Below, piece after piece: positions 34,568-43,172 of a stretch of DNA of 64,000 nt. The position numbers and the translations under genes were made by a program. Position 1 is the stretch's first letter. Each line of letters begins with the position of its first letter. Origin of the DNA: Paenibacillus gyeongsangnamensis (GTDB lineage: Bacteria; Bacillota; Bacilli; Paenibacillales; NBRC-103111); contig NZ_JAQAGZ010000031.1 of the NCBI RefSeq assembly GCF_027533625.1, positions 1 through 64,000 on the forward strand. The letters are read 5' to 3'. Below the pieces are notes generated by a model. That model searched no databases. It was not told the DNA's origin and saw only the letters and a list, made by a program, of their open reading frames with translations.

Positions 34568-35905
34568 ATGAAGAAATACAAATGGGCTGGTTCGGTTGTG
34601 GCGTCAGCAATGATCATTTCCTTGGTTTCAGGGTGTGGTTCCAACGAATCCACTAAACTGACGGGGGACTCGGCAGTGGGCAAGTCCGCTGGAAGCGGTG
34701 ACACGGGGGGAAAAGTAGTCGAGCTTGTGTTTGAACGCCCAAAGGATGCGACCCCAGCCTCGCAAAAAATGATTCAAGCTTTTGAAGCAAAGCATAAAGA
34801 TATTAAGATTAAGCTCTTGGAAGTACCAGCAAGCACAGATAAGGTTCATGACGATCTTGTAACGAAATTCACGTCGGGTGATAATAGCGTTGACATTTTC
34901 GGTATGGACATTGTTTGGACCGCGGAATTTGGAGTTTCCGGATGGGCTCTTCCTTTAAATGATTATTTCAAAGACAGTGAGTTATCCGCATTGCTCCCGG
35001 GGCCTGTGGCGGGCAACAAATATAAGGATAAGCTTTATGCCATTCCCTTCTATACGGATGCCGGCGTCTTATTCTACCGTAAGGATATTTTAGAGGAAGC
35101 CAAAGTAACGCCGCCTAAAACATTTGATGAGTTGCTGAAATTGGCTAAGGATTTAAAGGGTAAGGGCGGGACGGAGTACGGTTACGTCTCCCATCTAAAC
35201 CAGTTCGAAGGTCTTAACTGTGTGGCAGACGAATTTTTCTGGGGGAATGGCGGAACAGTTCTGGACAAAGATAATAAAGTACAGATCGATAGTGAAAATA
35301 ACAAAGAAGCTTTACAGTATTTAGTCGATCTGGTTAATAACGGTTCTACCCCGCAAGGAGCAACCACTTACGTTACAGATGATGCGAGAGTTGTATTTAC
35401 CGAAGGTAAGTCGGTGTTTATGCGCAACTGGCCGTCGGCATGGGCTAAGGCGCAAGAAGACGGTTCCAAAGTAAAAGGCAAGGTGGGTATTGTTCCTGTT
35501 CCTTACGGCCCTAAAGGCAAGGAATCCTCTGCAGCACTCGGAGGCTGGGATATCGGTATCAACGCGAACATCGACAAGAGTAAAGTGAACGCCGCTGTTA
35601 CTTTCCTGAAATTTATCATTTCAGAGGAAGCGCAAAAAATAAATGCGATTGACGGCGGAAGATTACCGGTTCTACAGTCCACATATAAAGATCAGGATGT
35701 TCTTAAAGCTAATCCGCATTTCGCTGATCTCTATTCCGCATTCATATCGGCAAAGCCCAGACCGGTGTCTCCTATTTATCCGCAACTTGCGGATGTGATG
35801 CAAATTGAGATTCATAAGGCGATTACGAAAAAACAACCGGTGGATAGTGCGCTTAAAAATATGCAAAGCCAAATGACCGATTTGTACAAAAAGTTCAATA
35901 AGTGA
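34568..35905 (+). CDS. Sugar-binding lipoprotein of a MalE/UgpB-type importer
   Basis: 445 residues with a signal peptide ending in lipobox VSGC (C23), then a Gly/Ser spacer and a family-1 extracellular solute-binding protein. It has the NSVDIFGMDIVWTAEF block and a C-terminal helix ending LYKKFNK. It differs from the Lpl-type binding proteins elsewhere in the window. ATG 34568 follows GAGGGGG; the upstream ATG 34550 lies before that ribosome site. First gene of the importer operon, behind a LacI-type operator. The ligand is unknown; context suggests a sugar or sugar acid. Confidence 0.92.
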   Translation: MKKYKWAGSVVASAMIISLVSGCGSNESTKLTGDSAVGKSAGSGDTGGKVVELVFERPKDATPASQKMIQAFEAKHKDIKIKLLEVPASTDKVHDDLVTKFTSGDNSVDIFGMDIVWTAEFGVSGWALPLNDYFKDSELSALLPGPVAGNKYKDKLYAIPFYTDAGVLFYRKDILEEAKVTPPKTFDELLKLAKDLKGKGGTEYGYVSHLNQFEGLNCVADEFFWGNGGTVLDKDNKVQIDSENNKEALQYLVDLVNNGSTPQGATTYVTDDARVVFTEGKSVFMRNWPSAWAKAQEDGSKVKGKVGIVPVPYGPKGKESSAALGGWDIGINANIDKSKVNAAVTFLKFIISEEAQKINAIDGGRLPVLQSTYKDQDVLKANPHFADLYSAFISAKPRPVSPIYPQLADVMQIEIHKAITKKQPVDSALKNMQSQMTDLYKKFNK

Positions 35906-35930
35906 TCTTGTTTGAAAATTCAAGTACTTC

Positions 35931-35953
35931 CGGGCCGCTTCTGTAGCGGTCCG
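35931..35953 (+). promoter_or_regulatory. Intercistronic hairpin after the binding-protein gene
   Basis: Nine-base stem CGGGCCGCT / AGCGGTCCG (one G-T pair) without a T tract, between the binding protein and permease genes. It is probably a stability or partial-termination hairpin. Confidence 0.55.
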
Positions 35954-35980
35954 ACCTACTTGTGAAAAGAAGGGTGAACC

Positions 35981-36886
35981 ATGTCAGCAAAGAAAATTGG
36001 CTTAAAAGCCGATGAGGCCAGGCTGGGTTACTGGATGGTATTGCCATCCGTTATTATTATAGCCGTATTTGCCTTGTATCCAATTATTGATGCAATCTGG
36101 CTTAGTCTGCATGAATACAAATTGAATATGCCCGCATTGGGCAAAAACTTTGTTGGACTCCAAAATTATATTACCGCCTTTAAAGAAGTTCGTTTCTTTC
36201 GGTCTTTATGGAATACCACCTATTTCACACTCCTTTCTGTTTTTTTTGAATTGGTGTTAGGCCTTGCAATAGCTTTATTAATGAATCGCAACTTTTTCGG
36301 CAGAGGTCTGGTAAGGGCCTCGGTTCTTATTCCTTGGGCAATACCAACGGCTATTACCTCATTGATGTGGAAATTTATGTTTAATGATCAGTTCGGGGTT
36401 ATTAATGATATTTTGCAAAGAATGGGATTCCTGGACAGTTACTATCCTTGGCTTGGCAGCACCGGAACGGCTATGGCCGCAATCATTATTACGGATGTAT
36501 GGAAAACGACTCCGTTTATGGCATTGCTGCTTCTGGCAGGTTTGCAGGTTATTTCTAAGGATTTGTACGAAGCGGCCAAGGTTGACGGGGCGACTACGAT
36601 GCAGCAGTTTTGGAAAATTACGCTGCCGCTCTTAAAACCGGCCATGCTGGTAGCATTGTTGTTCAGAACCTTAGATGCTTTTCGTATATTTGATCTAGTA
36701 TTTGTTATGACTGGTGGTGGACCTGGCAATTCAACCGAAACCCTGTCCATGTTTGCGCAAACCACCCTAATGAGATATTTGGATTTCGGCTATGGTTCCG
36801 CTTTGGCCGTGATTACCTTCTTTTGTGTCTTGTTAATAAGCATGATTTATATCAAAATTTTGGGAGTGCGGGCCAGTTCCAGATAG
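35981..36886 (+). CDS. Sugar ABC permease, MalF/UgpA-type
   Basis: 301 residues with six helices. EAA loop EAAKVDGATT and the C-terminal VMTGGGPGNSTETL motif of UgpA/MalF permeases. GAAGGGTG precedes the ATG. Forms the channel with the next gene; no ATPase is encoded locally. Confidence 0.92.
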   Translation: MSAKKIGLKADEARLGYWMVLPSVIIIAVFALYPIIDAIWLSLHEYKLNMPALGKNFVGLQNYITAFKEVRFFRSLWNTTYFTLLSVFFELVLGLAIALLMNRNFFGRGLVRASVLIPWAIPTAITSLMWKFMFNDQFGVINDILQRMGFLDSYYPWLGSTGTAMAAIIITDVWKTTPFMALLLLAGLQVISKDLYEAAKVDGATTMQQFWKITLPLLKPAMLVALLFRTLDAFRIFDLVFVMTGGGPGNSTETLSMFAQTTLMRYLDFGYGSALAVITFFCVLLISMIYIKILGVRASSR

Positions 36887-36903
36887 GAGTGTTGAAGAAC
36901 GTT

Positions 36904-37728
36904 ATGGAAAGAGTCAAACAGGTTTTGTTTTATTTCTCCATGCTGCTGTTTGTGCTGGGAATACTGTTCCCTTTCATATGGCAAATCATTACTTCATTCA
37001 AATCGCCTGATCAATTGTACAGTATTCCTCCGGCTTGGTGGCCAAATCAATTTTATCTCGGGAACTATGTAAATGTATTTACGGGACGTCCTTTTCTGAC
37101 GTATTTAAAAAATAGCTTAATCGTTTCTTCGGCTACAACCTTATTTTGTATCGTGATTGGAAGTTTCTGTGCCTATGCGATCGCCAAACTCGATTTTAAA
37201 GGGAAAACGCTGCTGTTGGGTTTAGTTCTTACAGTATCGATGTTCCCTTCAATCGCTATTCTGAGTCCGCTATTTATCATTCTCAAAAAGCTCAGTTTGC
37301 TGAATACGTACTCAGGGTTAATTCTTCCTTATACTACATTCGGCTTACCGATGGCGATTTGGATTTTGACGAGCTTTTTCCGGGATATTCCCGGCGAATT
37401 AGAGGAGTCCGCCTATATTGACGGCTGCAACCGGATTCAATCGTTCGTGAAGGTGATTGTTCCACTGGCTGCCCCAGGAGTATTTACTACCGCTATTCTT
37501 ATATTCATCCATGCTTGGAACGAATTCCTGTTTGCCTTATCATTTATGAGCAAAGATACGATGCGGACAGTACCTGTCGCAATTGCCATGTTCCCCGGTG
37601 AACACGATCTTCCTTGGGGAGATATTGCAGCGGCGTCAGTAGTTGTTACCGTGCCGTTGATTATTATGGTTTTGGTATTCCAAAGACGAATTATAGCCGG
37701 ATTGACAGCCGGCGGCGTAAAGGGGTAA
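36904..37728 (+). CDS. Sugar ABC permease, MalG/UgpE-type
   Basis: 274 residues with six helices. EAA loop ESAYIDGCNR and the standard end GLTAGGVKG. ATG 36904 has AGGAGTG about 14 bases upstream; in-frame GTG 36889 and TTG 36892 are too close to that site. The reading frame extends further upstream inside the previous gene but without a start signal. Completes the importer. Confidence 0.92.
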   Translation: MERVKQVLFYFSMLLFVLGILFPFIWQIITSFKSPDQLYSIPPAWWPNQFYLGNYVNVFTGRPFLTYLKNSLIVSSATTLFCIVIGSFCAYAIAKLDFKGKTLLLGLVLTVSMFPSIAILSPLFIILKKLSLLNTYSGLILPYTTFGLPMAIWILTSFFRDIPGELEESAYIDGCNRIQSFVKVIVPLAAPGVFTTAILIFIHAWNEFLFALSFMSKDTMRTVPVAIAMFPGEHDLPWGDIAAASVVVTVPLIIMVLVFQRRIIAGLTAGGVKG

Positions 37729-37767
37729 ATCAGAGAAAATTCAACTTCAATGGGGAATGAATCAGGG

Positions 37768-38163
37768 ATGACATCCATCACAAAAGTATTGATTACATGG
37801 AATATCAAGGAGAATTTGCTCGAAGATCTGAAAAGTCAATTTCCTAACGTCCGGTTTGATGTTAAACTGAATGAACAGGAGATTGACGACAACGTACGCG
37901 GAAATGTATTCAAAGAACAGGAGTTGATCGACGCCTTGAAGAAACGGCAGGTGGCCGGAGCCGGGTTGGATGTATTTGTTACGGAGCCGCTGCCCGAAGA
38001 TTCTCCATTTTATGGGTTGGAACAAGTGCTGCTGTCCCCGCACATATCCGGGGCTACTCCATATTCAGCGAGCAGGACTGTCCGTATTTTTGCTGAAAAT
38101 CTGAAAAGATTTCAGAGCCAATTACCTTTACTGAATCTCGTGAATAAAAAAGCTGGATATTAG
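37768..38163 (+). pseudogene. D-2-hydroxyacid dehydrogenase with an internal in-frame deletion
   Basis: 131 codons. The N-terminus (KVLITWNI, first strand of the catalytic domain) runs for about 50 residues, then joins directly to the C-terminal part: AGAGLDVFVTEPLPEDSPFYG and LLSPHISGATPYS, with the catalytic His of the SPHxxG motif. The NAD-binding domain and the catalytic Arg and Glu region, about 200 residues, are missing. Frame is kept. It has a CAGGG site before ATG 37768 and sits between importer and LacI genes, so it was once an enzyme of this pathway, perhaps a glyoxylate/hydroxypyruvate-type reductase. Confidence 0.75.
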
Positions 38164-38174
38164 AGGTGTGCTGA

Positions 38175-39179
38175 GTGGCAAATATACTTGATGTGGCTGT
38201 CCACGCAGGGGTTTCAAGAACCACTGTCTCGCGAGTGATTAACGACAATGACCGGGTGGATGATGAAACACGGAATAAGGTTTTGAAGAGCATGAAAGAG
38301 CTTGGATATCGGCCGAGCCGGCTCGCGCAAAGCTTACGCAAACAGAAGACAGGAATGATTGCGGTGCTTGTTTCGCGGGTATCCAACCCGGTTAATTCCA
38401 TTTTGCTGCAGGGCATCGAGGATGAAGCAGCGAAACATGGATATAACGTGATTTTATGCAATACGGAAAACGATGCTCATAAGGAGCTTAAATACCTCAA
38501 AATGTCTCAGGATCAGCAGGTGGACGGAATCATTATGACCGGTATACGTAATGATTATGAGCTCGTTCAGTCATTTGAGCAGTATGGACCCATTGTGATG
38601 ATCAGCCAATACACGGAGCATGACATTTTTCCTGCGGTTACCGTTGATAACTTCGCGGCTGCGTATACGGCTACGAAGCATTTGGTAAAACTGGGTCACC
38701 GCAAAATCGGTATGGTGAGCGGCAAGCGGCAATCCATGATACTACGCGACCGTGAAGCGGGATTCCGTAAAGCATTATCCGATTCCAATATTCCTCTGAT
38801 AGAGGAATGGGTTAAGGAAACAACGGGCTTCACCATTATGAACGGCAAGCGCTATGTGGATGAGTTGTTTCTAGCGGAGGAACGGCCTACAGCCGTATTT
38901 GCGGCGAATGATGAACTGGCTGTAGGGGTTATTCAAGGCGTAAAGGAAAGAGGGCTAACCGTTCCTCGAGATATGGCGGTTGTCGGTTTCGACGGGCAAT
39001 TCATATGCACCGTTATAGAGCCCCATTTGACAACAATGGCCCAGCCCATTGAGCAGCTTGGATCCTTGGGGATGTCGCTGCTGGTTCAGAAACTTCGCGG
39101 AGAAATGATTCATACGCAAAGGATCGTGCTTAAAACCGAGCTTATTATTCGTAACTCCTGTGGAGCCAAGGGAATGTAG
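38175..39179 (+). CDS. LacI-family repressor
   Basis: 334 residues. The N-terminal helix-turn-helix (ILDVAVHAGVSRTTVSRVIN, residues 4-23) and hinge are followed by a periplasmic-binding-protein-like ligand domain with VDGIIMTG and FAANDELAVG blocks. GTG start with GAGGTG 7 bases upstream. It is in the importer operon and is the obvious candidate to bind the two GGAATCGATTCC palindromes. The ligand is probably an intermediate or the imported sugar. Confidence 0.92.
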   Translation: MANILDVAVHAGVSRTTVSRVINDNDRVDDETRNKVLKSMKELGYRPSRLAQSLRKQKTGMIAVLVSRVSNPVNSILLQGIEDEAAKHGYNVILCNTENDAHKELKYLKMSQDQQVDGIIMTGIRNDYELVQSFEQYGPIVMISQYTEHDIFPAVTVDNFAAAYTATKHLVKLGHRKIGMVSGKRQSMILRDREAGFRKALSDSNIPLIEEWVKETTGFTIMNGKRYVDELFLAEERPTAVFAANDELAVGVIQGVKERGLTVPRDMAVVGFDGQFICTVIEPHLTTMAQPIEQLGSLGMSLLVQKLRGEMIHTQRIVLKTELIIRNSCGAKGM

Positions 39180-39218
39180 AAGCACCATCCATTTATTACT
39201 TGGGAAGAGGGGCTACAA

Positions 39219-39305
39219 ATGATTCATGTCTTGAATGCCATATATGAGTCCTCCCACCTGGGGGCGGAAGTTAAAATTGAATTGGATATGGAGGTAGCCT
39301 TATGA
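39219..39305 (+). pseudogene. C-terminal remnant of a Gfo/Idh/MocA-type oxidoreductase, 28 codons
   Basis: GAAGAGGGG precedes an ATG opening a frame whose product contains LNAIYESSHLGAEVKI. That resembles the usual C-terminal helix of Gfo/Idh/MocA dehydrogenases (xxAIYESSxTGxEV). It ends TGA overlapping the next start as ATGA. Nothing of the catalytic domain is left. It may now act only as a translational coupler. Confidence 0.45.
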
Positions 39306-40189
39306 CTTTAACACCACAAACTGTAAAAGTAGGTTTTATTGGCACGGGGGTTATGGGAAAAAGCATGGCGGCAAATCTTATTCGTGCGGGTTATGAGGTC
39401 CATGTTTACAATCGTACGAAAGCAAAAGCTGAGGAGCTGCTCGACATGGGCGCCAAGCTGCACGAAGATACTGCCACCTTGGCAAAAGAGGCGAACGTTA
39501 TTATTACAATGGTCGGTTTCCCAAGTGATGTGGAACAGATTTATCTTGGAGAACTGGGAGTTATTTATCATGCGAAGCCCGGCACATATTTGATCGACAT
39601 GACAACATCCAGTCCGTCATTAGCGAAAAGAATTTATGAAGCGGCCAAGCAAAAGCATATGTTTTCACTTGATGCTCCCGTATCCGGTGGGGACCTGGGT
39701 GCTAGAGAGGCGAAGCTATCCATTATGGTTGGCGGTGACGAAGAAGTATTTGATTCGGTGCTTCCTATTTTTCGGATAATGGGCACCAATATCGTTTACC
39801 AAGGACAGGCAGGGGCAGGTCAGCATACCAAGCTATGCAACCAAATTGCCATTGCTTCGAATATGATAGGGGTTTGCGAGGCTCTGGTTTATGCAAGGAA
39901 AGCTGGTCTGGATGAACTTTCCGTATTAAAAAGCATTGAAAGCGGAGCCGCAGGCAGCTGGTCCTTGTCGAGGTTGGGCCCCAAAATGATTCGGCAAGAT
40001 TTTGAGCCTGGATTTTATGTGAAGCATTTTATCAAGGATATATCCATCGCCTTGCAATCCGCAGAGGAGCTTAACCTTCCTACCCATGGTTTGAAATTGG
40101 CCAAATCTCTTTATGACCGATTGGCAGAGTTGGGAGAGGAAGATAGCGGTACACAAGCGTTATATAAAATTTACAATTACATAGATTAG
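39302..40189 (+). CDS. 3-hydroxyisobutyrate dehydrogenase-family oxidoreductase
   Basis: 295 residues. N-terminal Rossmann motif GFIGTGVMGKSMAANL, substrate signature APVSGGDLGAREAKL and catalytic K177 in HTKLCNQ. The family comprises 3-hydroxyisobutyrate dehydrogenase, tartronate-semialdehyde reductase and similar beta-hydroxyacid enzymes using NAD(P). With malate synthase G, a CdaR-like regulator and a FAH hydrolase nearby, a role in glyoxylate/tartronate semialdehyde or sugar-acid metabolism is likely. GGAGG precedes the ATG, and translation may be coupled to the 28-codon remnant. Confidence 0.88.
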   Translation: MTLTPQTVKVGFIGTGVMGKSMAANLIRAGYEVHVYNRTKAKAEELLDMGAKLHEDTATLAKEANVIITMVGFPSDVEQIYLGELGVIYHAKPGTYLIDMTTSSPSLAKRIYEAAKQKHMFSLDAPVSGGDLGAREAKLSIMVGGDEEVFDSVLPIFRIMGTNIVYQGQAGAGQHTKLCNQIAIASNMIGVCEALVYARKAGLDELSVLKSIESGAAGSWSLSRLGPKMIRQDFEPGFYVKHFIKDISIALQSAEELNLPTHGLKLAKSLYDRLAELGEEDSGTQALYKIYNYID

Positions 40190-40285
40190 TAAGGGGGGAA
40201 CCTTGCAGCTGACTTACCCTTTACCTTAGGTAGGCGCCGTTTTGGCTGCTGCCCGGATCAAACACTATTGCCAGCATTTGGTCGA

Positions 40286-40336
40286 ACATTGCACCTTGAG
40301 CATATCTTTGTGTCGGAAGCTTTACTTCCGCAAGTC
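40286..40336 (+). pseudogene. Scrap of a second LarA-like gene
   Basis: The frame reads TLHLEHIFVSEALLPQV, nearly identical to TLHLEHLYVSEALLPEI near the C-terminus of the gene at 40732-41982, and the DNA matches 41857-41907 with few changes. It is a remnant of a paralogue that once stood just upstream. Confidence 0.75.
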
Positions 40337-40532
40337 GGGACCGCGAGTGGAGGTACCTGCAACAAGCGTTTAATACCCTATTGCAAGCTACCGCCTTATT
40401 AGTTATATTTTTCATAAGTGGGAATTGGTAAAAAAAGAACTTAGTTGCGTTTTTAATCAGCAATATGAATTATTGAGTCGAGATTTTGAAAGCGACTTCG
40501 GTTAATTCGGAAAGTGAATAACCAGACTAAGG

Positions 40533-40569
40533 GTATAAGTTTATACTTACATTTGTGAAAAGCTTTTCA
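40533..40569. promoter_or_regulatory. Two palindromes upstream of the LarA-like gene
   Basis: GTATAAGTTTATAC (40533-40546) and TGAAAAGCTTTTCA (40556-40569) are both perfect inverted repeats, about 165-200 bases before the gene. Possible operators; the binding protein is not known. Confidence 0.4.
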
Positions 40570-40731
40570 AAGCTTTATCCATTCTACAGCTTGATTGTAG
40601 CGACAGCGACCACGTTGTACAGCATCGTGATGGGTATGGATGATAGTTCCAAAGAAGGATTATTTCAGGACTGACGTCCGGTGCGGTTTAAGGTTGACCA
40701 AGTTCAACGTAAACATGAAAGGGAGAGTATT

Positions 40732-41982
40732 ATGAAATTACCTCGCTTTATTAAAGTACAACAGCATTTCACGGGACCTTCTATCGATGATGTAGAGAGT
40801 GCCGTCCGATCGGAATTGACCCGTATCAAAATTTCGGAACAGATTAAGCCAGGTATGCGTGTGGCCATTACCGCCGGCAGCAGAGGAATTGCCAACATTG
40901 CGAAAATTATACGGGAAACTGCGGCATTTCTGAAAATAAGCGGTGCTGAACCGTTCATTATTCCAGCTATGGGCAGCCATGGCGGCGCAACCGCGGAAGG
41001 CCAGGTCGAGGTCCTTGAAAGCTACGGAATTACAGAGGAGTTTTGTAAGGCACCTATTCTGTCATCGATGGAAGTTGTTCAAATTGGGGTAACGGAGCAG
41101 GGAACACCGGTATACGTAGACAAATATGCATGGGAAGCAGACGCCGTTTTGATTATAGCTCGGATTAAAGTCCATACGGATTTCAAGTCCCCTATCGGCA
41201 TTGAAAGCGGTATTATGAAGATGGCAGCGATTGGCATGGGAAAGCATAAACAAGCGCTTGCCTTGCACAGCTCCGGGATAACGGGCATCCGCGATTACAT
41301 GCCGGAAGTAGCGCGATTAGTTCTGAAGAAAGCGAATGTATTATGCGGTTTGGCTATTGTGGAAAATGCATTTGAGCAGACAGCCATCATTGAGGCTATT
41401 CCTACAGAGCAAATTGAAAATCGGGAACGTGAACTTTTGAAACAATCTGCGTCATTCATGCCAAAGCTCCCTGTAAATAACCTTGATATTTTACTCGTTG
41501 ACCAAATTGGCAAAAATTTTAGCGGCACCGGCATGGATACCAATATTATTGGGAGAATGCGTATTCTCGGCGTTAAGGAGCCTGAGATGCCAAGCATTAA
41601 ATATATTATTGCAAGCGACTTGAGTGAAGAAAGCCATGGAAATGCTCTTGGAATCGGGCTTGCGGATCTGACAACGCGCAGGTTATTTGAAAAAATTGAC
41701 TTTCAGAAAACAAACGAAAACGTTATAACCAGCACGTTTTTGACGAGGGCGGCGATTCCAATCGTCATGGAAAGCGATCGGGAGGCATTAATTGCAGCCC
41801 TTCGATGCAATTGGGACGTGAAAGCAGAAGATGCACGTATTATTCGCATTCCCAATACATTGCACCTCGAACATCTTTATGTATCAGAAGCTTTACTTCC
41901 GGAAATACAAAATTTGGATCATGTCAGGATTGTGGGCACACCGGAGTACATGTCATTTGATGAGCAGGGGTATTTAAGATAA
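40732..41982 (+). CDS. LarA-like (nickel-pincer lactate racemase domain) protein
   Basis: 416 residues. It has the LarA/DUF2088 layout: VAITAGSRGIANI, the PAMGSHGGATAEGQ loop, ARIKVHTDFKSPIGIESG and the C-terminal HLYVSEALLPE. Relatives are racemases or epimerases of 2-hydroxy acids that carry a nickel pincer cofactor; the conserved His residues in GSHG and VHTD fit cofactor binding. The substrate is probably a sugar acid or 2-hydroxy acid, judging by neighbours. No cofactor-synthesis genes (larB, larC, larE) are in the window. ATG 40732 follows GGGAGAG; the frame extends upstream to 40681 without a ribosome site. Confidence 0.8.
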   Translation: MKLPRFIKVQQHFTGPSIDDVESAVRSELTRIKISEQIKPGMRVAITAGSRGIANIAKIIRETAAFLKISGAEPFIIPAMGSHGGATAEGQVEVLESYGITEEFCKAPILSSMEVVQIGVTEQGTPVYVDKYAWEADAVLIIARIKVHTDFKSPIGIESGIMKMAAIGMGKHKQALALHSSGITGIRDYMPEVARLVLKKANVLCGLAIVENAFEQTAIIEAIPTEQIENRERELLKQSASFMPKLPVNNLDILLVDQIGKNFSGTGMDTNIIGRMRILGVKEPEMPSIKYIIASDLSEESHGNALGIGLADLTTRRLFEKIDFQKTNENVITSTFLTRAAIPIVMESDREALIAALRCNWDVKAEDARIIRIPNTLHLEHLYVSEALLPEIQNLDHVRIVGTPEYMSFDEQGYLR

Positions 41983-42078
41983 GACGAAGGCGAGTCGTTA
42001 TAGATTAGTCTTGGAACATACGGAAATTAAAAAGTTGAACATTGACCGGCATCGATAGCCATGATACGATCAAAGGGA

Positions 42079-42107
42079 TTCTTTAAATAAAGAACGACGT
42101 TTATAAT
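42079..42107 (+). promoter_or_regulatory. Palindrome and -10 box upstream of the IclR-like gene
   Basis: Perfect 16-base palindrome TTCTTTAAATAAAGAA (42079-42094) immediately before TATAAT (42102-42107). It occupies the -35/spacer region, a good position for autoregulation by the IclR-type protein. Confidence 0.55.
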
Positions 42108-42127
42108 ACTAAAGGAAAAGTGAAAAC

Positions 42128-42874
42128 ATGGATCAAAAGTATTCCGTACCTGCACTGGATCGGGCTCATGCCGTACTAACGTTGTTAACCGAGGAGCCTT
42201 ATAAATGGAAATTATCCGATTTATCCAAGCAGTTGGGCATCAGTAAGAGTACGATGTATTCTCTGCTGCAGACCATGGAACGGCTTCATTGGATCAACCG
42301 GGATAAAAATGAGACTTATGCTTTAGGGAGTACTGTCGGAGATTTGGGCAGCGCTTATTTCCGTCAGTTTGACCTCATTGAAGAGTTTAGACGAGCAGCG
42401 GAACCGGTTATGCGTAAGCTGCTGGAATCCATACAGCTCGCTCGTTTGGATGGGAAAGAAGTGTTATATCTTGCAAAGATTGAAGCGCCATCACCGGTAC
42501 AGATGGTATCCGGGACGGGAGTACGTTTTCCGGCCCATGCGACCGGTCTGGGAAAATCTTTAATGGCGGATATGAATGCGGAGCAAGTCCACCGAACCTT
42601 TCCTCAGGAGACGCTTCATAAAGTAACGGTTCATACGATCGGTTCCCGAGAAAGCTTCTTGCAGGAGTTAGCAAATGTTCGTCGGAATGGCTACTCATTT
42701 GACATACAGGAGGGCGTAATGGGGTTCTGCTGTGTAGCAGCGCCGGTCCGCCGTCGTGGAGAAATTGTTGCAGCGGTCAGTTGCTCCATGCCGATCCATC
42801 ATTGGGAGGGGAAGAAGAACGAGGCTTTAAGTGAAATTTGCGCATTGGCAAAGCGGCTGTCAACAAATCTATAA
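42128..42874 (+). CDS. IclR-family regulator
   Basis: 248 residues. The winged helix-turn-helix N-terminus (LSDLSKQLGISKSTMYSLLQTM, about residues 27-48) is followed by the IclR effector domain with GTGVRFPAHATGLGKSLMA and the C-terminal cysteine-containing CCVAAPVRRR block. IclR proteins control catabolism of acids such as glyoxylate, gluconate or aromatic acids. AAAGGAAAAG precedes the ATG. It is monocistronic, with a terminator at 42904-42936, and it stands between the LarA-like and FAH/malate synthase genes, which are likely targets. Confidence 0.9.
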   Translation: MDQKYSVPALDRAHAVLTLLTEEPYKWKLSDLSKQLGISKSTMYSLLQTMERLHWINRDKNETYALGSTVGDLGSAYFRQFDLIEEFRRAAEPVMRKLLESIQLARLDGKEVLYLAKIEAPSPVQMVSGTGVRFPAHATGLGKSLMADMNAEQVHRTFPQETLHKVTVHTIGSRESFLQELANVRRNGYSFDIQEGVMGFCCVAAPVRRRGEIVAAVSCSMPIHHWEGKKNEALSEICALAKRLSTNL

Positions 42875-42903
42875 GGCTTGTACCAGAATAACTTATTCAA
42901 TAT

Positions 42904-42936
42904 AAAACGGTCACTTTCCGGGTGTAACCGTTTTTT
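42904..42936 (+). terminator. Terminator after the IclR-like gene
   Basis: Stem AAACGGT..CAC / GTG..ACCGTTT with a T7 run, 30 bases past the stop codon. Confidence 0.8.
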
Positions 42937-43172
42937 TGAGTTGATAAGAATTTATAAGTTTTTCGCAACTTATTGCCTCGCATCAACCTTGGTAAACGCG
43001 CTGGTCCTTATAAGACAAGGATGGCGTAGCCGTTTATCCTGGTTTATACATCCTGGTTTATAGGTCATTTTTTATAGAAATACCATTGACTCAAACGGGA
43101 AACTATGGGAATATATTTTTAGGTAAAATACAGAACAATGTTTAGTATAATGAACAAGAAAGTGGTGCGTCG

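Larger units (their letters stand above)
40190..40731. other. Intergenic region with remnant and palindromes
   Basis: No intact gene. It holds a scrap of a LarA-like gene (40286-40336) and two palindromes (40533-40569), and otherwise nothing that I can assign. Confidence 0.5.
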
